Translations under genes and position numbers: made by a program
Assembly (NCBI RefSeq): GCF_003033885.1
Contig: NZ_CP024081.1
Coordinates: 1,581,980 to 1,645,979 of the forward strand
From: Pseudomonas rhizophila
GTDB lineage: Bacteria > Pseudomonadota > Gammaproteobacteria > Pseudomonadales > Pseudomonadaceae
Reading direction: 5' to 3'
DNA length: 64,000 nt
The notes under the pieces: model-generated
Seen by the model: only the letters and a program-made list of their open reading frames with translations
Databases searched by the model: none
Told to the model about the DNA's origin: nothing
Shown: piece by piece, positions 42,509-51,972 of the stretch
Numbering within the stretch: the first letter of the stretch is position 1
How the letters are laid out: each line of letters starts with the position of its first letter

Positions 42509-44413
42509 ATGCACAGCAACCACTTGAGTCGCCATGCCCAACAAGTCCTGACGGTCACCCAGGGCAAGGCCCATTTGCAGGGCCCTGGCAGCGATCCGTC
42601 GATTGCCCGTTCCTGGCTGCGCTGCCTTGAGGACTATCACCTCGACCCGGCGCAAAACCTGGCGCCGACGGTGCTTGAGCATGGCCGGGTGCTGGAAAGC
42701 CGCGAGCGCCTGCAACAGGTGTTGCACATCGCCGGCACGGAAATGACCAGCCTGCATCAACAACTCTCCGGCGCCGGCCACGCGGTGCTGCTGACTGACG
42801 CGCGCGGCGTGATCCTCAACTGTGTCACCGCCCCCAGCGAGCGCAAGATTTTCGAACGGGCCGGCCTCTGGCTCGGCGCCGACTGGAGCGAAGCCTGCGA
42901 AGGCACCAACGGCATCGGCACCTGCCTGGTGGAGCGCCAGGCCCTGACCATTCACCAGGAAGAACACTTTCGCGGCCGCCACACCGGCCTGACCTGCTCG
43001 GCCAGCCCGGTTTTCGATCCCCATGGCGAACTGCTCGCGGTGCTGGATGTGTCATCGGCCCGGCCGGACGTGTCGCGCCAGAGCCAGTTCCACACCATGG
43101 CCCTGGTCAACCTCTCGGCGAAGATGATCGAGAGCTGCTATTTCCTGCGCTGCTTCGACAATCAATGGCTGCTGCGTTTTCACTTGCAGGCCGAGTCCGT
43201 GGGGTTGTTCAGCGAGGGGCTGCTGGCGTTCGACGGCGAAGGGCGGATCAGCGCGGTCAACCAGAGCGCGCTGAACCTGTTGGGGCATATTCGCGGTGGC
43301 TTGCTGGGTCAGCGGGTGGAAGACTTTTTCGATTGTTCACTGGATGAGCTGCTCGGACGGGCCAGCACCCAGGCCAGCGCCAGTTGGCCGTTGCGCACCC
43401 GTGACGGGCGGCACTTGTTTGCCGTGTTGCGGGGGCAGCCGCGCAGTGTGCCGGTCCCGGTCGTCCCTGCGTTTAAAGCCATCGAGCCCGCCCGGTTACC
43501 GGGCATCTGCCTGGGGGATGCGGTGTTGCAAGAGCATTTTCGCAAGGCGCTGCGGGTGTTCGAGCGCGATGTGCCGCTGCTGATCCATGGCGAAACCGGC
43601 TCTGGTAAAGAAGCCTTCGCCAAAGCCGTGCATCACGCCAGCCAGCGTGCCGGGAAAAACTTCGTGGCGCTTAACTGCGCAGCCATCCCGGAAAGCCTGA
43701 TCGAGAGTGAGCTGTTCGGTTATCGCGGCGGCAGCTTCACCGGTGCGCGCAAGGAAGGCATGCGCGGCAAGCTGCAACAGGCCGACGGTGGCACGCTGTT
43801 TCTGGATGAGATCGGTGACATGCCCCTGGCCTTGCAGACCCGTTTGCTGCGGGTGCTGGAAGATCGCCAAGTGGTGCCCATCGGTGGCGAACCCGAAGCG
43901 GTGAACGTGCGCATCATCAGCGCCACCCACCGTCAGTTGCTTGATCGGGTGCGCGACGGCAGTTTTCGCGAGGACTTGTACTATCGCCTCAACGGCCTGG
44001 AGATCCCTTTGCCGGCGTTGCGCGAGCGCAGCGACAAGTCCCAGTTGCTGGATTTTCTGTTGGCCGAAGAAGCGGGCGCCGAAGCAGTTGCCATCGACGA
44101 ACCGGCGCGCCAGGCATTGTTGAGTTTTGATTGGCCGGGCAACGTGCGGCAACTGCGCAATGTGCTGCGCACCCTTGCTGCGTTGTGCGACGGCGGGCGG
44201 ATCGGGCTGGAGGATCTGCCGGCGATGATTCGCCAGTGTCCGGTGGCGTTGGTTGAAACCGTGGCGGAACGCCCGCTGGAAGATGCCGAACGGTTGGCGC
44301 TGCTCGATGCCCTGGAGCGCCAGCGCTGGCACATGACCCACACCGCCGAACAACTGGGCATCAGCCGCAATACTCTCTACCGGAAGCTGCGCAAGCACGC
44401 CATCGCCCGCTGA
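42509..44413 (+). CDS. Sigma-54-dependent activator of ethanolamine catabolism (AcoR/EatR-like)
   Basis: 634 residues. N-terminal AcoR-type GAF-like sensor (about 75-210, 'EGTNGIGTCLVERQALTIHQ'), a PAS-like segment (about 230-290), an AAA+ domain with Walker A 'HGETGSGKEAFAKAV' (about 358), the sigma-54 loop as GSFTGA (about 408; usually GAFTGA), Walker B 'GGTLFLDEIGD', and a C-terminal Fis-type HTH ('AEQLGISRNTLYRKLRKH', about 612-630). It probably senses ethanolamine or acetaldehyde and activates the divergent exaC-eat-eutBC operon. Confidence 0.93.
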   Translation: MHSNHLSRHAQQVLTVTQGKAHLQGPGSDPSIARSWLRCLEDYHLDPAQNLAPTVLEHGRVLESRERLQQVLHIAGTEMTSLHQQLSGAGHAVLLTDARGVILNCVTAPSERKIFERAGLWLGADWSEACEGTNGIGTCLVERQALTIHQEEHFRGRHTGLTCSASPVFDPHGELLAVLDVSSARPDVSRQSQFHTMALVNLSAKMIESCYFLRCFDNQWLLRFHLQAESVGLFSEGLLAFDGEGRISAVNQSALNLLGHIRGGLLGQRVEDFFDCSLDELLGRASTQASASWPLRTRDGRHLFAVLRGQPRSVPVPVVPAFKAIEPARLPGICLGDAVLQEHFRKALRVFERDVPLLIHGETGSGKEAFAKAVHHASQRAGKNFVALNCAAIPESLIESELFGYRGGSFTGARKEGMRGKLQQADGGTLFLDEIGDMPLALQTRLLRVLEDRQVVPIGGEPEAVNVRIISATHRQLLDRVRDGSFREDLYYRLNGLEIPLPALRERSDKSQLLDFLLAEEAGAEAVAIDEPARQALLSFDWPGNVRQLRNVLRTLAALCDGGRIGLEDLPAMIRQCPVALVETVAERPLEDAERLALLDALERQRWHMTHTAEQLGISRNTLYRKLRKHAIAR

Positions 44414-44430
44414 ACCGCGTCGCGGCCATT

Positions 44431-44578
44431 CGCGAGCAAGCCCGCTCCCACATTCTGACCGCATTCTTCCTGAAAGAGCTCGGTCAACTGTGGGAGCGAG
44501 CCTGCTCGCGATGGCGGCAGCACATTCAGCATCGATGCAAACTGACCCACCGCTATCGCGAGCAAGCTCGCTCCCACA
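44431..44578. repeat. Family A repeat: one single arm and one inverted pair
   Basis: A lone arm CGCGAGCAAGCCCGCTCCCA (44431-44452) is followed by an inverted pair (44489-44578). Between the activator gene and mpl. Confidence 0.85.
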
Positions 44579-44673
44579 GAGGATTTGCGCTGTCCTGATG
44601 GTTGCAGTTCGAAACACAAGGTGCGATTTCCCCCTCCCTACGCTAACCTGCGGCCATGTTTACGAGGTCGACT

Positions 44674-46023
44674 ATGCACATCCATATTCTCGGTATTTGC
44701 GGCACTTTCATGGGCTCGATGGCGGTATTGGCCAAGGAGCTGGGCCATCACGTGACCGGTTCCGACGCCAACGTCTACCCGCCGATGAGCACGCAGCTGG
44801 AGGCCCAGGGCATTGAGCTGACCCAAGGCTACGACCCGGCGCAACTGGACCCCGCGCCGGACCTGGTGGTCATCGGCAACGCCATGTCCCGTGGCAATCC
44901 GGCGGTTGAATACGTGCTCAACAAAGGCCTGCCTTATGTGTCCGGCCCGCAATGGCTGGCCGATCATGTGTTGCAGGGCCGTTGGGTCCTGGCCGTGGCC
45001 GGCACCCATGGCAAGACCACCACCAGCAGCATGCTCGCCTGGGTGCTGGAACACGCGGGCATGAGCCCAGGCTTCCTGATCGGCGGCGTGCCGCAGAATT
45101 TCTCGGTGTCGGCGCGCCTGGGTGGTACGCCGTTCTTCGTGATCGAGGCCGATGAATACGACAGCGCGTTCTTCGACAAACGTTCGAAGTTTGTCCACTA
45201 CCGCCCGCGCACCGCGATCCTCAACAACCTTGAGTTCGATCACGCCGACATTTTCCCCGATCTGCCGGCCATCGAGCGGCAGTTCCACCATTTGGTGCGC
45301 ACCATTCCAAGTGAAGGCCTGGTCATCCATCCGACCACCGAGCCCGCGTTGCAGCGGGTGATCGAAATGGGTTGCTGGACCCCGGTGCAAACCACTGGCG
45401 CCGGCGGGCAGTGGCAAGTGAAGTTGCTCAAGGATGACGGTTCGCAGTTCGAAGTCATGTTCGAAGGCGTGGCCCAAGGTGTGGTCGATTGGGACATGAC
45501 CGGCCAGCACAACGTCGCCAACGCCCTGGCGACCCTGGCGGCGGCCCGTCATGTCGGCGTGGTGCCGTCCATGGGCATTGCCGCGCTGAGTGCGTTCAAA
45601 AGCGTGAAGCGGCGGATGGAAAAGGTCGCGGAAGTGCGCGGCATCACCATCTATGACGACTTCGCCCACCACCCGACGGCCATCGCCACCACCCTCGACG
45701 GTTTGCGCAAGCGCATCGGCGATGCACCGCTGATTGCCATCATCGAGCCGCGTTCCAACTCCATGAAACTCGGCGCCCACCGCGACGGCCTGCCGGAAAG
45801 CGTGGTGGATGCCGATCAGGTGATCTGGTACGCACCGGCCAACCTGGGCTGGGACCTGGGCGCCACCGCCGCGTTGTGCACGGTGCCGTCGATTGTCAGC
45901 GATTCCCTGGAAGGCATCATCGAGCGCGTGAAGAGCCAGGCCCAGCCCGGTACTCACGTGGTGATCATGAGCAACGGCGGCTTCGGCGGCCTGCACGGCA
46001 AGCTGGCCGAGGCACTGAAATGA
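44674..46023 (+). CDS. mpl: UDP-N-acetylmuramate:tripeptide ligase, murein recycling
   Basis: 449 residues from the ATG at 44674 (GAGG seven to ten bases upstream). Mur-ligase signatures: '[20 protein letters not shown]', P-loop '[20 protein letters not shown]', '[15 protein letters not shown]' and '[20 protein letters not shown]'. It reattaches the recycled L-Ala-D-Glu-mDAP tripeptide to UDP-MurNAc, and its loss is known to raise beta-lactam resistance in P. aeruginosa. Its stop overlaps the ubiX ATG (ATGA). Confidence 0.96.
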   Translation: MHIHILGICGTFMGSMAVLAKELGHHVTGSDANVYPPMSTQLEAQGIELTQGYDPAQLDPAPDLVVIGNAMSRGNPAVEYVLNKGLPYVSGPQWLADHVLQGRWVLAVAGTHGKTTTSSMLAWVLEHAGMSPGFLIGGVPQNFSVSARLGGTPFFVIEADEYDSAFFDKRSKFVHYRPRTAILNNLEFDHADIFPDLPAIERQFHHLVRTIPSEGLVIHPTTEPALQRVIEMGCWTPVQTTGAGGQWQVKLLKDDGSQFEVMFEGVAQGVVDWDMTGQHNVANALATLAAARHVGVVPSMGIAALSAFKSVKRRMEKVAEVRGITIYDDFAHHPTAIATTLDGLRKRIGDAPLIAIIEPRSNSMKLGAHRDGLPESVVDADQVIWYAPANLGWDLGATAALCTVPSIVSDSLEGIIERVKSQAQPGTHVVIMSNGGFGGLHGKLAEALK

Positions 46024-46667
46024 ACACGCGCCTGGAGAGCAACGGCCCCGACCGCATCACCCTGGCCATGACCGGTGCTTCCGGCGCCCAGTACGGCTTG
46101 CGCCTGCTCGATTGCCTGGTGCGGGAAGACCGCGAGGTGCATTTCCTCATCTCCAAGGCGGCGCAATTGGTGATGGCCACCGAGACCGACGTCACCCTGC
46201 CGGCCAAGACCCAGATGATGCAGGCCTTCCTCACCGAATACACCGGTGCGGCGGCGGGGCAGATACGTGTGTATGGCAAGGAAGACTGGATGTCGCCGGT
46301 GGCCTCGGGCTCCGGGGCGCCGGCGGCGATGGTGGTGGTGCCGTGTTCCACCGGTACGCTCTCGGCGATTGCCACCGGTGCCTGCAACAACCTGATCGAG
46401 CGCGCCGCCGACGTGACGCTCAAGGAGCGTCGCCAGTTGATCCTGGTGCCGCGTGAGGCGCCGTATTCGAGTATTCATCTGGAGCACATGCTCAAGCTGT
46501 CGAACATGGGCGTGACGATTCTGCCGGCCTCTCCGGGTTTTTATCACCAGCCACAGACTATCGATGACCTGATCGATTTTGTGGTCGCGCGGATTCTCAA
46601 TCTGCTGAACATCCCCCAGGACATGCTGCCGCGCTGGGGCGAGTACCATTTGAGCAGTGATGAATAA
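46020..46667 (+). CDS. ubiX: Flavin prenyltransferase UbiX
   Basis: 215 residues. Signatures: FMN-binding '[19 protein letters not shown]', '[20 protein letters not shown]', '[20 protein letters not shown]' and '[20 protein letters not shown]'. It makes prenylated FMN for the decarboxylase UbiD in ubiquinone synthesis. Starts inside the mpl stop and overlaps the next lipoprotein gene by 8 bases. Confidence 0.96.
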   Translation: MNTRLESNGPDRITLAMTGASGAQYGLRLLDCLVREDREVHFLISKAAQLVMATETDVTLPAKTQMMQAFLTEYTGAAAGQIRVYGKEDWMSPVASGSGAPAAMVVVPCSTGTLSAIATGACNNLIERAADVTLKERRQLILVPREAPYSSIHLEHMLKLSNMGVTILPASPGFYHQPQTIDDLIDFVVARILNLLNIPQDMLPRWGEYHLSSDE

Positions 46668-46944
46668 GCTGCTGGTGGTGCTGCTGGCGCTGCAACTGAC
46701 CGGCTGCGCCACCGCCCGTACCCTGGACGCCGCCAAACCCGGCGCGCCGGTGGTGTATGCGGGCACGCGCCTGGACTTGTATGCGCTTAACGGTGGCTGT
46801 TGCGCCAAGGACCGCTTTGGCGCCGAAGCGCCGCGTTACCCAGGCGTGGATCTGCCGGCCAGTGCGTTGCTCGATACCTTGTTATTGCCGTTGTCGTTGC
46901 TGACGGTGATTGGCGTGGGGTTTCAGGCTACGGGTGGGTTGTAA
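46660..46944 (+). CDS. Small YceK/YidQ-type lipoprotein
   Basis: 94 residues from the ATG at 46660. Type II signal peptide with lipobox LTGC (Cys17) and a short mature part with '[19 protein letters not shown]' and a C-terminal hydrophobic segment ('[17 protein letters not shown]'), as in YceK-family outer-membrane lipoproteins. Overlaps the ubiX end by 8 bases, so co-expressed. Function unknown. Confidence 0.85.
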   Translation: MNKLLVVLLALQLTGCATARTLDAAKPGAPVVYAGTRLDLYALNGGCCAKDRFGAEAPRYPGVDLPASALLDTLLLPLSLLTVIGVGFQATGGL

Positions 46945-46982
46945 CCAGCGCTACAATCCAACATGGATGTAAGCTGGGCCAC

Positions 46983-47069
46983 CGCTATCGCGAGCAGGCT
47001 CGCTCCCACATTGGTACGCATTCCTTCTGAAGAACTCGGTCAACTGTGGGAGCGAGCCTGCTCGCGATG
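46983..47069. repeat. Family A repeat arms in outward orientation
   Basis: CGCTATCGCGAGCAGGCTCG-CTCCCACA (46983-47010) followed by TGTGGGAGCGAGCCTGCTCG (47045 on). The arms are inverted the other way round from most copies. It lies between convergent genes. Confidence 0.82.
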
Positions 47070-47090
47070 GCGTCCGCCCAGGCGCCGCAA

Positions 47091-47732
47091 TTATTTGCCC
47101 AACTTACGCAACTCATCCGACTCCACCACCCGCACCCCTTCCTGTTCTTCCAGGGCCAGGCGCCACATGGCGCGGGCCAGTTGGCAGGCTTCGATGCCGT
47201 GGTACTTGCCGGGGATCAGCCTCGACAAGGGGCCGGCCAATTGTTCGGCCAACCGCGGTTCGGTGCGTTCGCCCAGTAGCAGGGAAGGGCGGCAGAGGGT
47301 CAGCTGTGGCCAGTCCTGGGCCTTGAGGGCGGCTTCCATTTCGCCTTTGACCCGGTTGTAGAAAATCGAAGAACTCGGGTCAGCCCCCAGCGCGCTGATC
47401 ACGATCAGGTGCCTTGCGCCCAGCTCCCGGGCGCGCTTGGCGAAGGCCACCACCAGGTCCAGGTCCACCGCGCGAAACGCCTGTTCTGAACCGGCCTTCT
47501 TGATGGTCGTGCCAAGGCAGCAGAATGCGATGTCCACCTGGCCACTGAGGCGGGGCAGCAGTTCGGCTGTTTCACCGACCGGGTTTTCCAGGTGTGGATG
47601 CTCGGCCAGCGGCCGGCGTGAAGGCGCCAATACACGTGTGATGGTCGGCTCGTTGAGCAGCCGGTCCAGTAGATGTTCCCCGGTCAACCCGGAAGCTCCG
47701 GCAAGCAAAACATGCTGAGGCGTCAAGTACAT
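47091..47732 (-). CDS. NAD(P)-binding oxidoreductase, HTATIP2-like short-chain family
   Basis: 213 residues. Rossmann motif '[19 protein letters not shown]' (8-26), '[20 protein letters not shown]' and '[20 protein letters not shown]' with the conserved SALGAD, then '[18 protein letters not shown]'. Atypical SDR without a clear YxxxK dyad; substrate unknown. Preceded by the minus-strand C13 gene 27 bases upstream, so possibly one transcript. Confidence 0.88.
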   Translation of the reverse strand: MYLTPQHVLLAGASGLTGEHLLDRLLNEPTITRVLAPSRRPLAEHPHLENPVGETAELLPRLSGQVDIAFCCLGTTIKKAGSEQAFRAVDLDLVVAFAKRARELGARHLIVISALGADPSSSIFYNRVKGEMEAALKAQDWPQLTLCRPSLLLGERTEPRLAEQLAGPLSRLIPGKYHGIEACQLARAMWRLALEEQEGVRVVESDELRKLGK

Positions 47733-47759
47733 AGTGTTTCCCCCTTGATACGATTCAGC

Positions 47760-49478
47760 TTAGTTGCTCTTTTGGGCCTCGTCGTTCAATGCCGTACTTT
47801 GTAATGCTTTTCGCGCCTGTTGCTTGCGCAATAGCTGCCAATGGGAAAGGACGGTCCTGGGCGCCCAGATCTGCGGCTCGGAGGCTTCGAAATTGTCCGC
47901 CTGTTCTCGCTCGGCCACGGTGGCCTTGGCACGCTTGAAGGCTTGCTCAAGATCGTCGGTCTGGTTCAGTGCCTGGGCGAACAGCGCGTCGCCGAAGTAG
48001 GTGAAGTTGGCCTCCTCGGAGCAGCCGAACGACACCCGATCGGCGCGGGAAGCGGTCATGATCAAGGTGCGTTCATCCTTGAGCGCCGGGATGAAGCCGC
48101 CGGAGTAACAGGCTGAAATCACCACGATCTTGTCGCGATCCTTCAGCGGCGCCAGCACCACGGCCAGTTCATCGGCGGGCAGGTCGGCCAGTTCCATGCG
48201 CGGCTGGTCGAGCACCAGTTCGTGTTCGCTGGTGCCGTGGCTGGTCAGGTAGATGAAGATCAGGTCTTCCGGGCCGCTGCGTTCGGCCAGGGCGCTGGCG
48301 GCGCGGCGCAGGCTTTCGCGAGTGGCCATGGGCCGGTCACCGAGGTGATCGCGGTGGTTGACCAGGCGGATCTGGCCGAACGCGCCAAAACGGCTGGTGA
48401 GCATGTTGGCGACATAGTCGGACTCGCGCAGGAACACACTCTGCTTGCCGTCGCCGCCCACCGTCAGGCTGTACAGCTCCACCGCGGGCGTCGAGGCCGG
48501 GATATTGGCCAGGGCATTTTCCAACAGGCGCCCCTGGGCCAAAAGGCCGAGCTCGAGCACATCCGGCAGTAGCCGCCCGCCAGCGTCGCGTACTCGCAGG
48601 CCGTTGGCCCAGGTGCCGCTTTGCACGGTGCCATCGGTCAGCGCCAGGGTGCCGCGCCCGTGGTAGGTGTCGTTCTCGAACTGGCCGATATAAAAGCTGC
48701 CGTCGGGCAGGTTCAGCCGGCCCTCGCCGCTAAAGCGCCAGTCATTGAATTGACCGAGGTAGTGGCTGCCGTCGGCACCGATCAGTTGGCCCTTGCCGGT
48801 GAGCGCGCCTTCCCTGAACTGGCCGATCCAGACATCGCCGTCGGCATTTTCATAACGACCGCGACCGCTGAGCTGGTTGTTCTTGAACCCGCCGATGTAG
48901 ACGTCGCCCTCGGCGCTGTTGAAGGTGCCTTTGCCCTGGAGCTGGCCGTCGACGAAATTGCCGGTGAACTGGTTGCCGCTGGCGTCGAAGCGCTGGCCTT
49001 CGCCGTTGGGTTTGCCGTTGACGAACGGCCCCTGGTATTGGCTGCCGTCCTCAAGCTCCAGGCGCCCGAAGCCGGAATAGCGGTCGGCCTTGAATTCGCC
49101 GCGGTAGACCATGCCGTGTTCCTTGAGCGTACCTTCACCGTCGCGCCGGCCTTGCTTGAAGCCGCCGGTGTAGCTGCTGGTGGGCGTGGTCAGGCTACCC
49201 TGGCCGTTGAACAGGCCCTGCTGGAACTGGCCGCGATAGACCTCGCCATTGCTGCCGTGCCATTCCCCGGTGCCGTGCCACTGGCCTTTGTCGAACTGCC
49301 CGGCGTACCAACTGCCGTTGGGGTAGTCGACACGCCCCTGGCCTTGCAGCAAACCGTCCACCAGGTCGCCGCGATAGCGTCCGCCGTCGGGCAGGCGCGC
49401 GTCGGGAGGCAACAGCGATTCGCCGTCGCCGCAAGCGGTGAGCAGCAGGGTCAGGGCCAAAGGGAGAAATGAGCGCAT
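47760..49478 (-). CDS. Lipoprotein with MORN repeats and caspase-like C13 peptidase domain
   Basis: 572 residues. Signal peptide II with lipobox LTAC (Cys16). Residues ~30-300 hold eleven to twelve consecutive MORN repeats of 21-23 residues (for example 'YRGQFQQGLFNGQGSL'). Residues ~320-545 are a peptidase C13 (legumain/caspase-clan CD) domain with catalytic His in 'YLTSHGTSEHEL' (about 414) and Cys in 'VVISACYSGGFIPA' (about 458). It is probably anchored in the envelope, cleaving after a specific residue; substrates unknown. MORN repeats may bind lipids or partner proteins. Confidence 0.92.
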   Translation of the reverse strand: MRSFLPLALTLLLTACGDGESLLPPDARLPDGGRYRGDLVDGLLQGQGRVDYPNGSWYAGQFDKGQWHGTGEWHGSNGEVYRGQFQQGLFNGQGSLTTPTSSYTGGFKQGRRDGEGTLKEHGMVYRGEFKADRYSGFGRLELEDGSQYQGPFVNGKPNGEGQRFDASGNQFTGNFVDGQLQGKGTFNSAEGDVYIGGFKNNQLSGRGRYENADGDVWIGQFREGALTGKGQLIGADGSHYLGQFNDWRFSGEGRLNLPDGSFYIGQFENDTYHGRGTLALTDGTVQSGTWANGLRVRDAGGRLLPDVLELGLLAQGRLLENALANIPASTPAVELYSLTVGGDGKQSVFLRESDYVANMLTSRFGAFGQIRLVNHRDHLGDRPMATRESLRRAASALAERSGPEDLIFIYLTSHGTSEHELVLDQPRMELADLPADELAVVLAPLKDRDKIVVISACYSGGFIPALKDERTLIMTASRADRVSFGCSEEANFTYFGDALFAQALNQTDDLEQAFKRAKATVAEREQADNFEASEPQIWAPRTVLSHWQLLRKQQARKALQSTALNDEAQKSN

Positions 49479-49575
49479 AACGGGATCCAGATAATCAGGT
49501 CACGAGTATGCCGTAGCAATGCGCGTCAGGAGAAGCGATGCGAAACTGCCGCAGCGGCTTCGCATCCGCGAGGGG

Positions 49576-50031
49576 CTACACGAAGCAGAGCGACAGGGGC
49601 TCAGCGATGTAGGCCGGTTTGTCCGAACCTTCGATTTCCAGGGTGGCGATGGCCTTGAGCAGCCATTGGCCGGGTTTCTTCTCGGTCACGTCCACCAGGT
49701 CGACCTTGAGGCGGACCTTGGAGTCGACTTTCACGGGCTGGATGAAGCGCACGCTGTCCAGCCCGTAGTTGACGACCATCTTCACGCCTTCGGGCAGGAT
49801 CAGGATGTCTTCCATGAGCTTGGGCATCAGCGACAGCGACAGGAAACCGTGGGCGATGGTGCTGCCGAACGGTGTCTGCGCGGCCTTGACCGGATCGACG
49901 TGGATGAACTGAAAGTCGCCAGTGGCTTCGGCGAACAGGTTAATGCGATCCTGATCGATGGTAAGCCATTCGGAACGTCCAAGTTCCTTGCCGACATAAT
50001 CTTTGAGCGCTGCAACGGGAACGTAGGGCAT
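49576..50031 (-). CDS. MaoC-like hydratase
   Basis: 151 residues from the ATG at 50031, with AAGGAGA upstream; longer frames lack a ribosome site. Hotdog-fold hydratase signature 'FAEATGDFQFIHVDPVKAAQ' with Asp/His dyad, then 'GSTIAHGFLSLSLMPKL'. It would hydrate enoyl-CoA to (R)-3-hydroxyacyl-CoA, feeding beta-oxidation or PHA precursors. Stands alone. Confidence 0.9.
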   Translation of the reverse strand: MPYVPVAALKDYVGKELGRSEWLTIDQDRINLFAEATGDFQFIHVDPVKAAQTPFGSTIAHGFLSLSLMPKLMEDILILPEGVKMVVNYGLDSVRFIQPVKVDSKVRLKVDLVDVTEKKPGQWLLKAIATLEIEGSDKPAYIAEPLSLCFV

Positions 50032-50224
50032 TGAGACTCTCCTTGGGTTCATCGGTTTTGTCTTTTTTGGAACGGGGATCGGCGTCCCCGGAGAACCACT
50101 GTAGATCAACATGACGGGCAGGGCAGGTCATCGACCATGCTTTTTACGAATGCCGACCCATAGCGCGGGCGTGCTTATAATGCGCGCGCATTGTTTGCGT
50201 ACGTGTTGCTGGGGAGGATGAAGG

Positions 50225-50590
50225 ATGTTGCTACGGGGCCTGACCTGGCTGGTGCTGTTCCAATTGCTGGGCACCGCCATCAATCATTTGTTCCTGCCGG
50301 TGCTGCCGGGGCCGATCATTGGCCTGCTGTTGCTGCTGGGCTATCTGGTCATCCGTGGTGAAGTCGGCGAGCCATTGAACCTGGCGGCCGGCAGCCTGCT
50401 GCGCTACTTGCCGTTGCTGCTGGTGCCGCCAGCGGTGGGGGTGATGGTGTACGCCCGGGCCATCGCTGCCGATTTCTGGGCCATTGTCGGTGCGTTGGTG
50501 CTGTCGTTGATCCTGTCCATGGCGTTTACCGGTGTGCTGATGCAACGCCTGGCCCGGCGTCACGCCCCCGAGTCGGAGGATGGGCAATGA
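50225..50590 (+). CDS. CidA/LrgA family holin-like protein
   Basis: 121 residues with four hydrophobic helices; 'GLTWLVLFQLLGTAINHLFL' and 'LPGPIIGLLLLLGYLVIRG' match the family. It starts at the ATG after GGAGGATGA-AGG and its stop overlaps the lrgB-like start by 4 bases. Such pairs modulate murein hydrolase activity, programmed lysis or small organic acid export. Confidence 0.9.
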   Translation: MLLRGLTWLVLFQLLGTAINHLFLPVLPGPIIGLLLLLGYLVIRGEVGEPLNLAAGSLLRYLPLLLVPPAVGVMVYARAIAADFWAIVGALVLSLILSMAFTGVLMQRLARRHAPESEDGQ

Positions 50591-51303
50591 TGCTTGACTG
50601 GCAGGGCGCCTGGAGTTCGGTGATCCATCATCCGCTGTTCGGTATCGGCATCACCCTGGGCGCCTATCAACTGGTGCTGGCGGCGTTCGAAAAGACCCGC
50701 TGGGTGTTTCTGCAGCCGGTGCTGATGTCGATGTTGCTGCTGATCGGTGTGCTGGTCGGCTGCGGCATCAGCTACGCCGAGTACCGTGAGAGCACGGAAA
50801 TTCTCAGCATTCTGCTGGGGCCGGCCACCGTCGCGCTGGCGGTGCCCTTGTACCTGAACCTGCGACGGATCCGGCAATTGTTCTGGCCGATTTTTACTAC
50901 GCTGGTGATAGGCGGGGTGTTCGCCACGGGCTCTGCGGTGGTGTTGGGCTGGGCTTTTGGCGCCGAACACATGATCCTGATGACCATGGCGCCCAAGTCG
51001 GTGACTTCACCGATCGCCATGCTGGTGGCCGAGCAGATCGGCGGCGTAGCGGCCATGGCGGCGGTGTTTGTGTTGATCACCGGGGTGCTCGGGGCGATTC
51101 TGGGCCCGAGCATTCTGACTAGGCTTGGGGTCCATAGCCCTGAAGCCCGTGGCATGGCCCTGGGCCTGACCGCTCACGCGGTCGGCACGTCCGTGGCGTT
51201 GCAGGAAAGCGAAGAGTCCGGCGCCTTTGCGGCGCTGGCGATGAGTCTGATGGGCGTGGCCACGGCGGTGTTGCTGCCGTTGGTGGTGTCGATGACGGTT
51301 TAA
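50587..51303 (+). CDS. LrgB/CidB family membrane protein
   Basis: 238 residues, about six transmembrane helices. Family stretches: 'GPATVALAVPLYLNLRRIRQ', 'LMTMAPKSVTSPIAMLVAEQ', 'GMALGLTAHAVGTSVALQES'. Partner of the preceding LrgA-like protein (ATGA overlap). The following Lon-domain gene begins 10 bases after it and may be co-transcribed. Confidence 0.93.
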   Translation: MMLDWQGAWSSVIHHPLFGIGITLGAYQLVLAAFEKTRWVFLQPVLMSMLLLIGVLVGCGISYAEYRESTEILSILLGPATVALAVPLYLNLRRIRQLFWPIFTTLVIGGVFATGSAVVLGWAFGAEHMILMTMAPKSVTSPIAMLVAEQIGGVAAMAAVFVLITGVLGAILGPSILTRLGVHSPEARGMALGLTAHAVGTSVALQESEESGAFAALAMSLMGVATAVLLPLVVSMTV

Positions 51304-51313
51304 GGAACTGCTT

Positions 51314-51904
51314 ATGAGCTTGCCGCTTTTCCCGTTGAACACGGTACTGTTCCCCGGTTGCATCCTCGATTTGCAGATTTTCGAGGCGCGTTACCTCGAT
51401 ATGATCGGTCGCTGCATGAAAATGGGCGAGGGGTTCGGCGTGGTGTGCATCCTCGATGGCGAGGAAGTCGGTATCGCCCCCGACGGCTTTGCGCGGGTGG
51501 GCTGTGAAGCGCGAATCACCGATTTCTCCCAGCAGGACAACGGGCTGCTGGGCATTCGTGTGCAGGGTGGACGACGTTTTATCGTGCACAGCAGCAGTGT
51601 CCAGGCCGATCAACTGACCGTCGCTGAAGTCGAGTGGCTGGAGGATGAGCCGGAACAACCGCTGCAGGATGAGGATGCCGACCTGGTGGCGCTGCTCAAG
51701 GCCCTGGCCGAACACCCGATGGTCGAGGCCCTGAACATGGGCACCGAAGCCACCGGCCAGCAGTCGCTCGCCAATCAACTGGCCTACCTGCTGCCCTTCA
51801 ATGAACTGGACAAGCTCGACCTGCTGCAACTCGATGATCCTCAGCAGCGGCTGGATGCAATCCAGGCGTTGCTTGATGAGTTGCAGGGCGAACTGTTCGC
51901 CTGA
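51314..51904 (+). CDS. Lon-substrate-binding-domain protein
   Basis: 196 residues with the N-terminal (LAN) domain of Lon only: 'LPLFPLNTVLFPGCILDLQI', 'FEARYLDMIGRCMKMGEGFG' and 'GRRFIVHSSSV'. No ATPase or protease domain follows. It may bind unfolded protein or act as an adaptor. AAGGA lies eight to nine bases before the ATG, 10 bases after the LrgB stop. Confidence 0.93.
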   Translation: MSLPLFPLNTVLFPGCILDLQIFEARYLDMIGRCMKMGEGFGVVCILDGEEVGIAPDGFARVGCEARITDFSQQDNGLLGIRVQGGRRFIVHSSSVQADQLTVAEVEWLEDEPEQPLQDEDADLVALLKALAEHPMVEALNMGTEATGQQSLANQLAYLLPFNELDKLDLLQLDDPQQRLDAIQALLDELQGELFA

Positions 51905-51933
51905 GGCGCTAATCACTGACCAGGCTGATCTCT

Positions 51934-51960
51934 TGTGGGAGCGAGCTTGCTCGCGATAGC
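51934..51960. repeat. Single family A repeat arm
   Basis: TTGTGGGAGCGAGCTTGCTC and GCGATAGC, one arm, between convergent genes. Confidence 0.75.
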
Positions 51961-51972
51961 TGGCTGCCGGCC

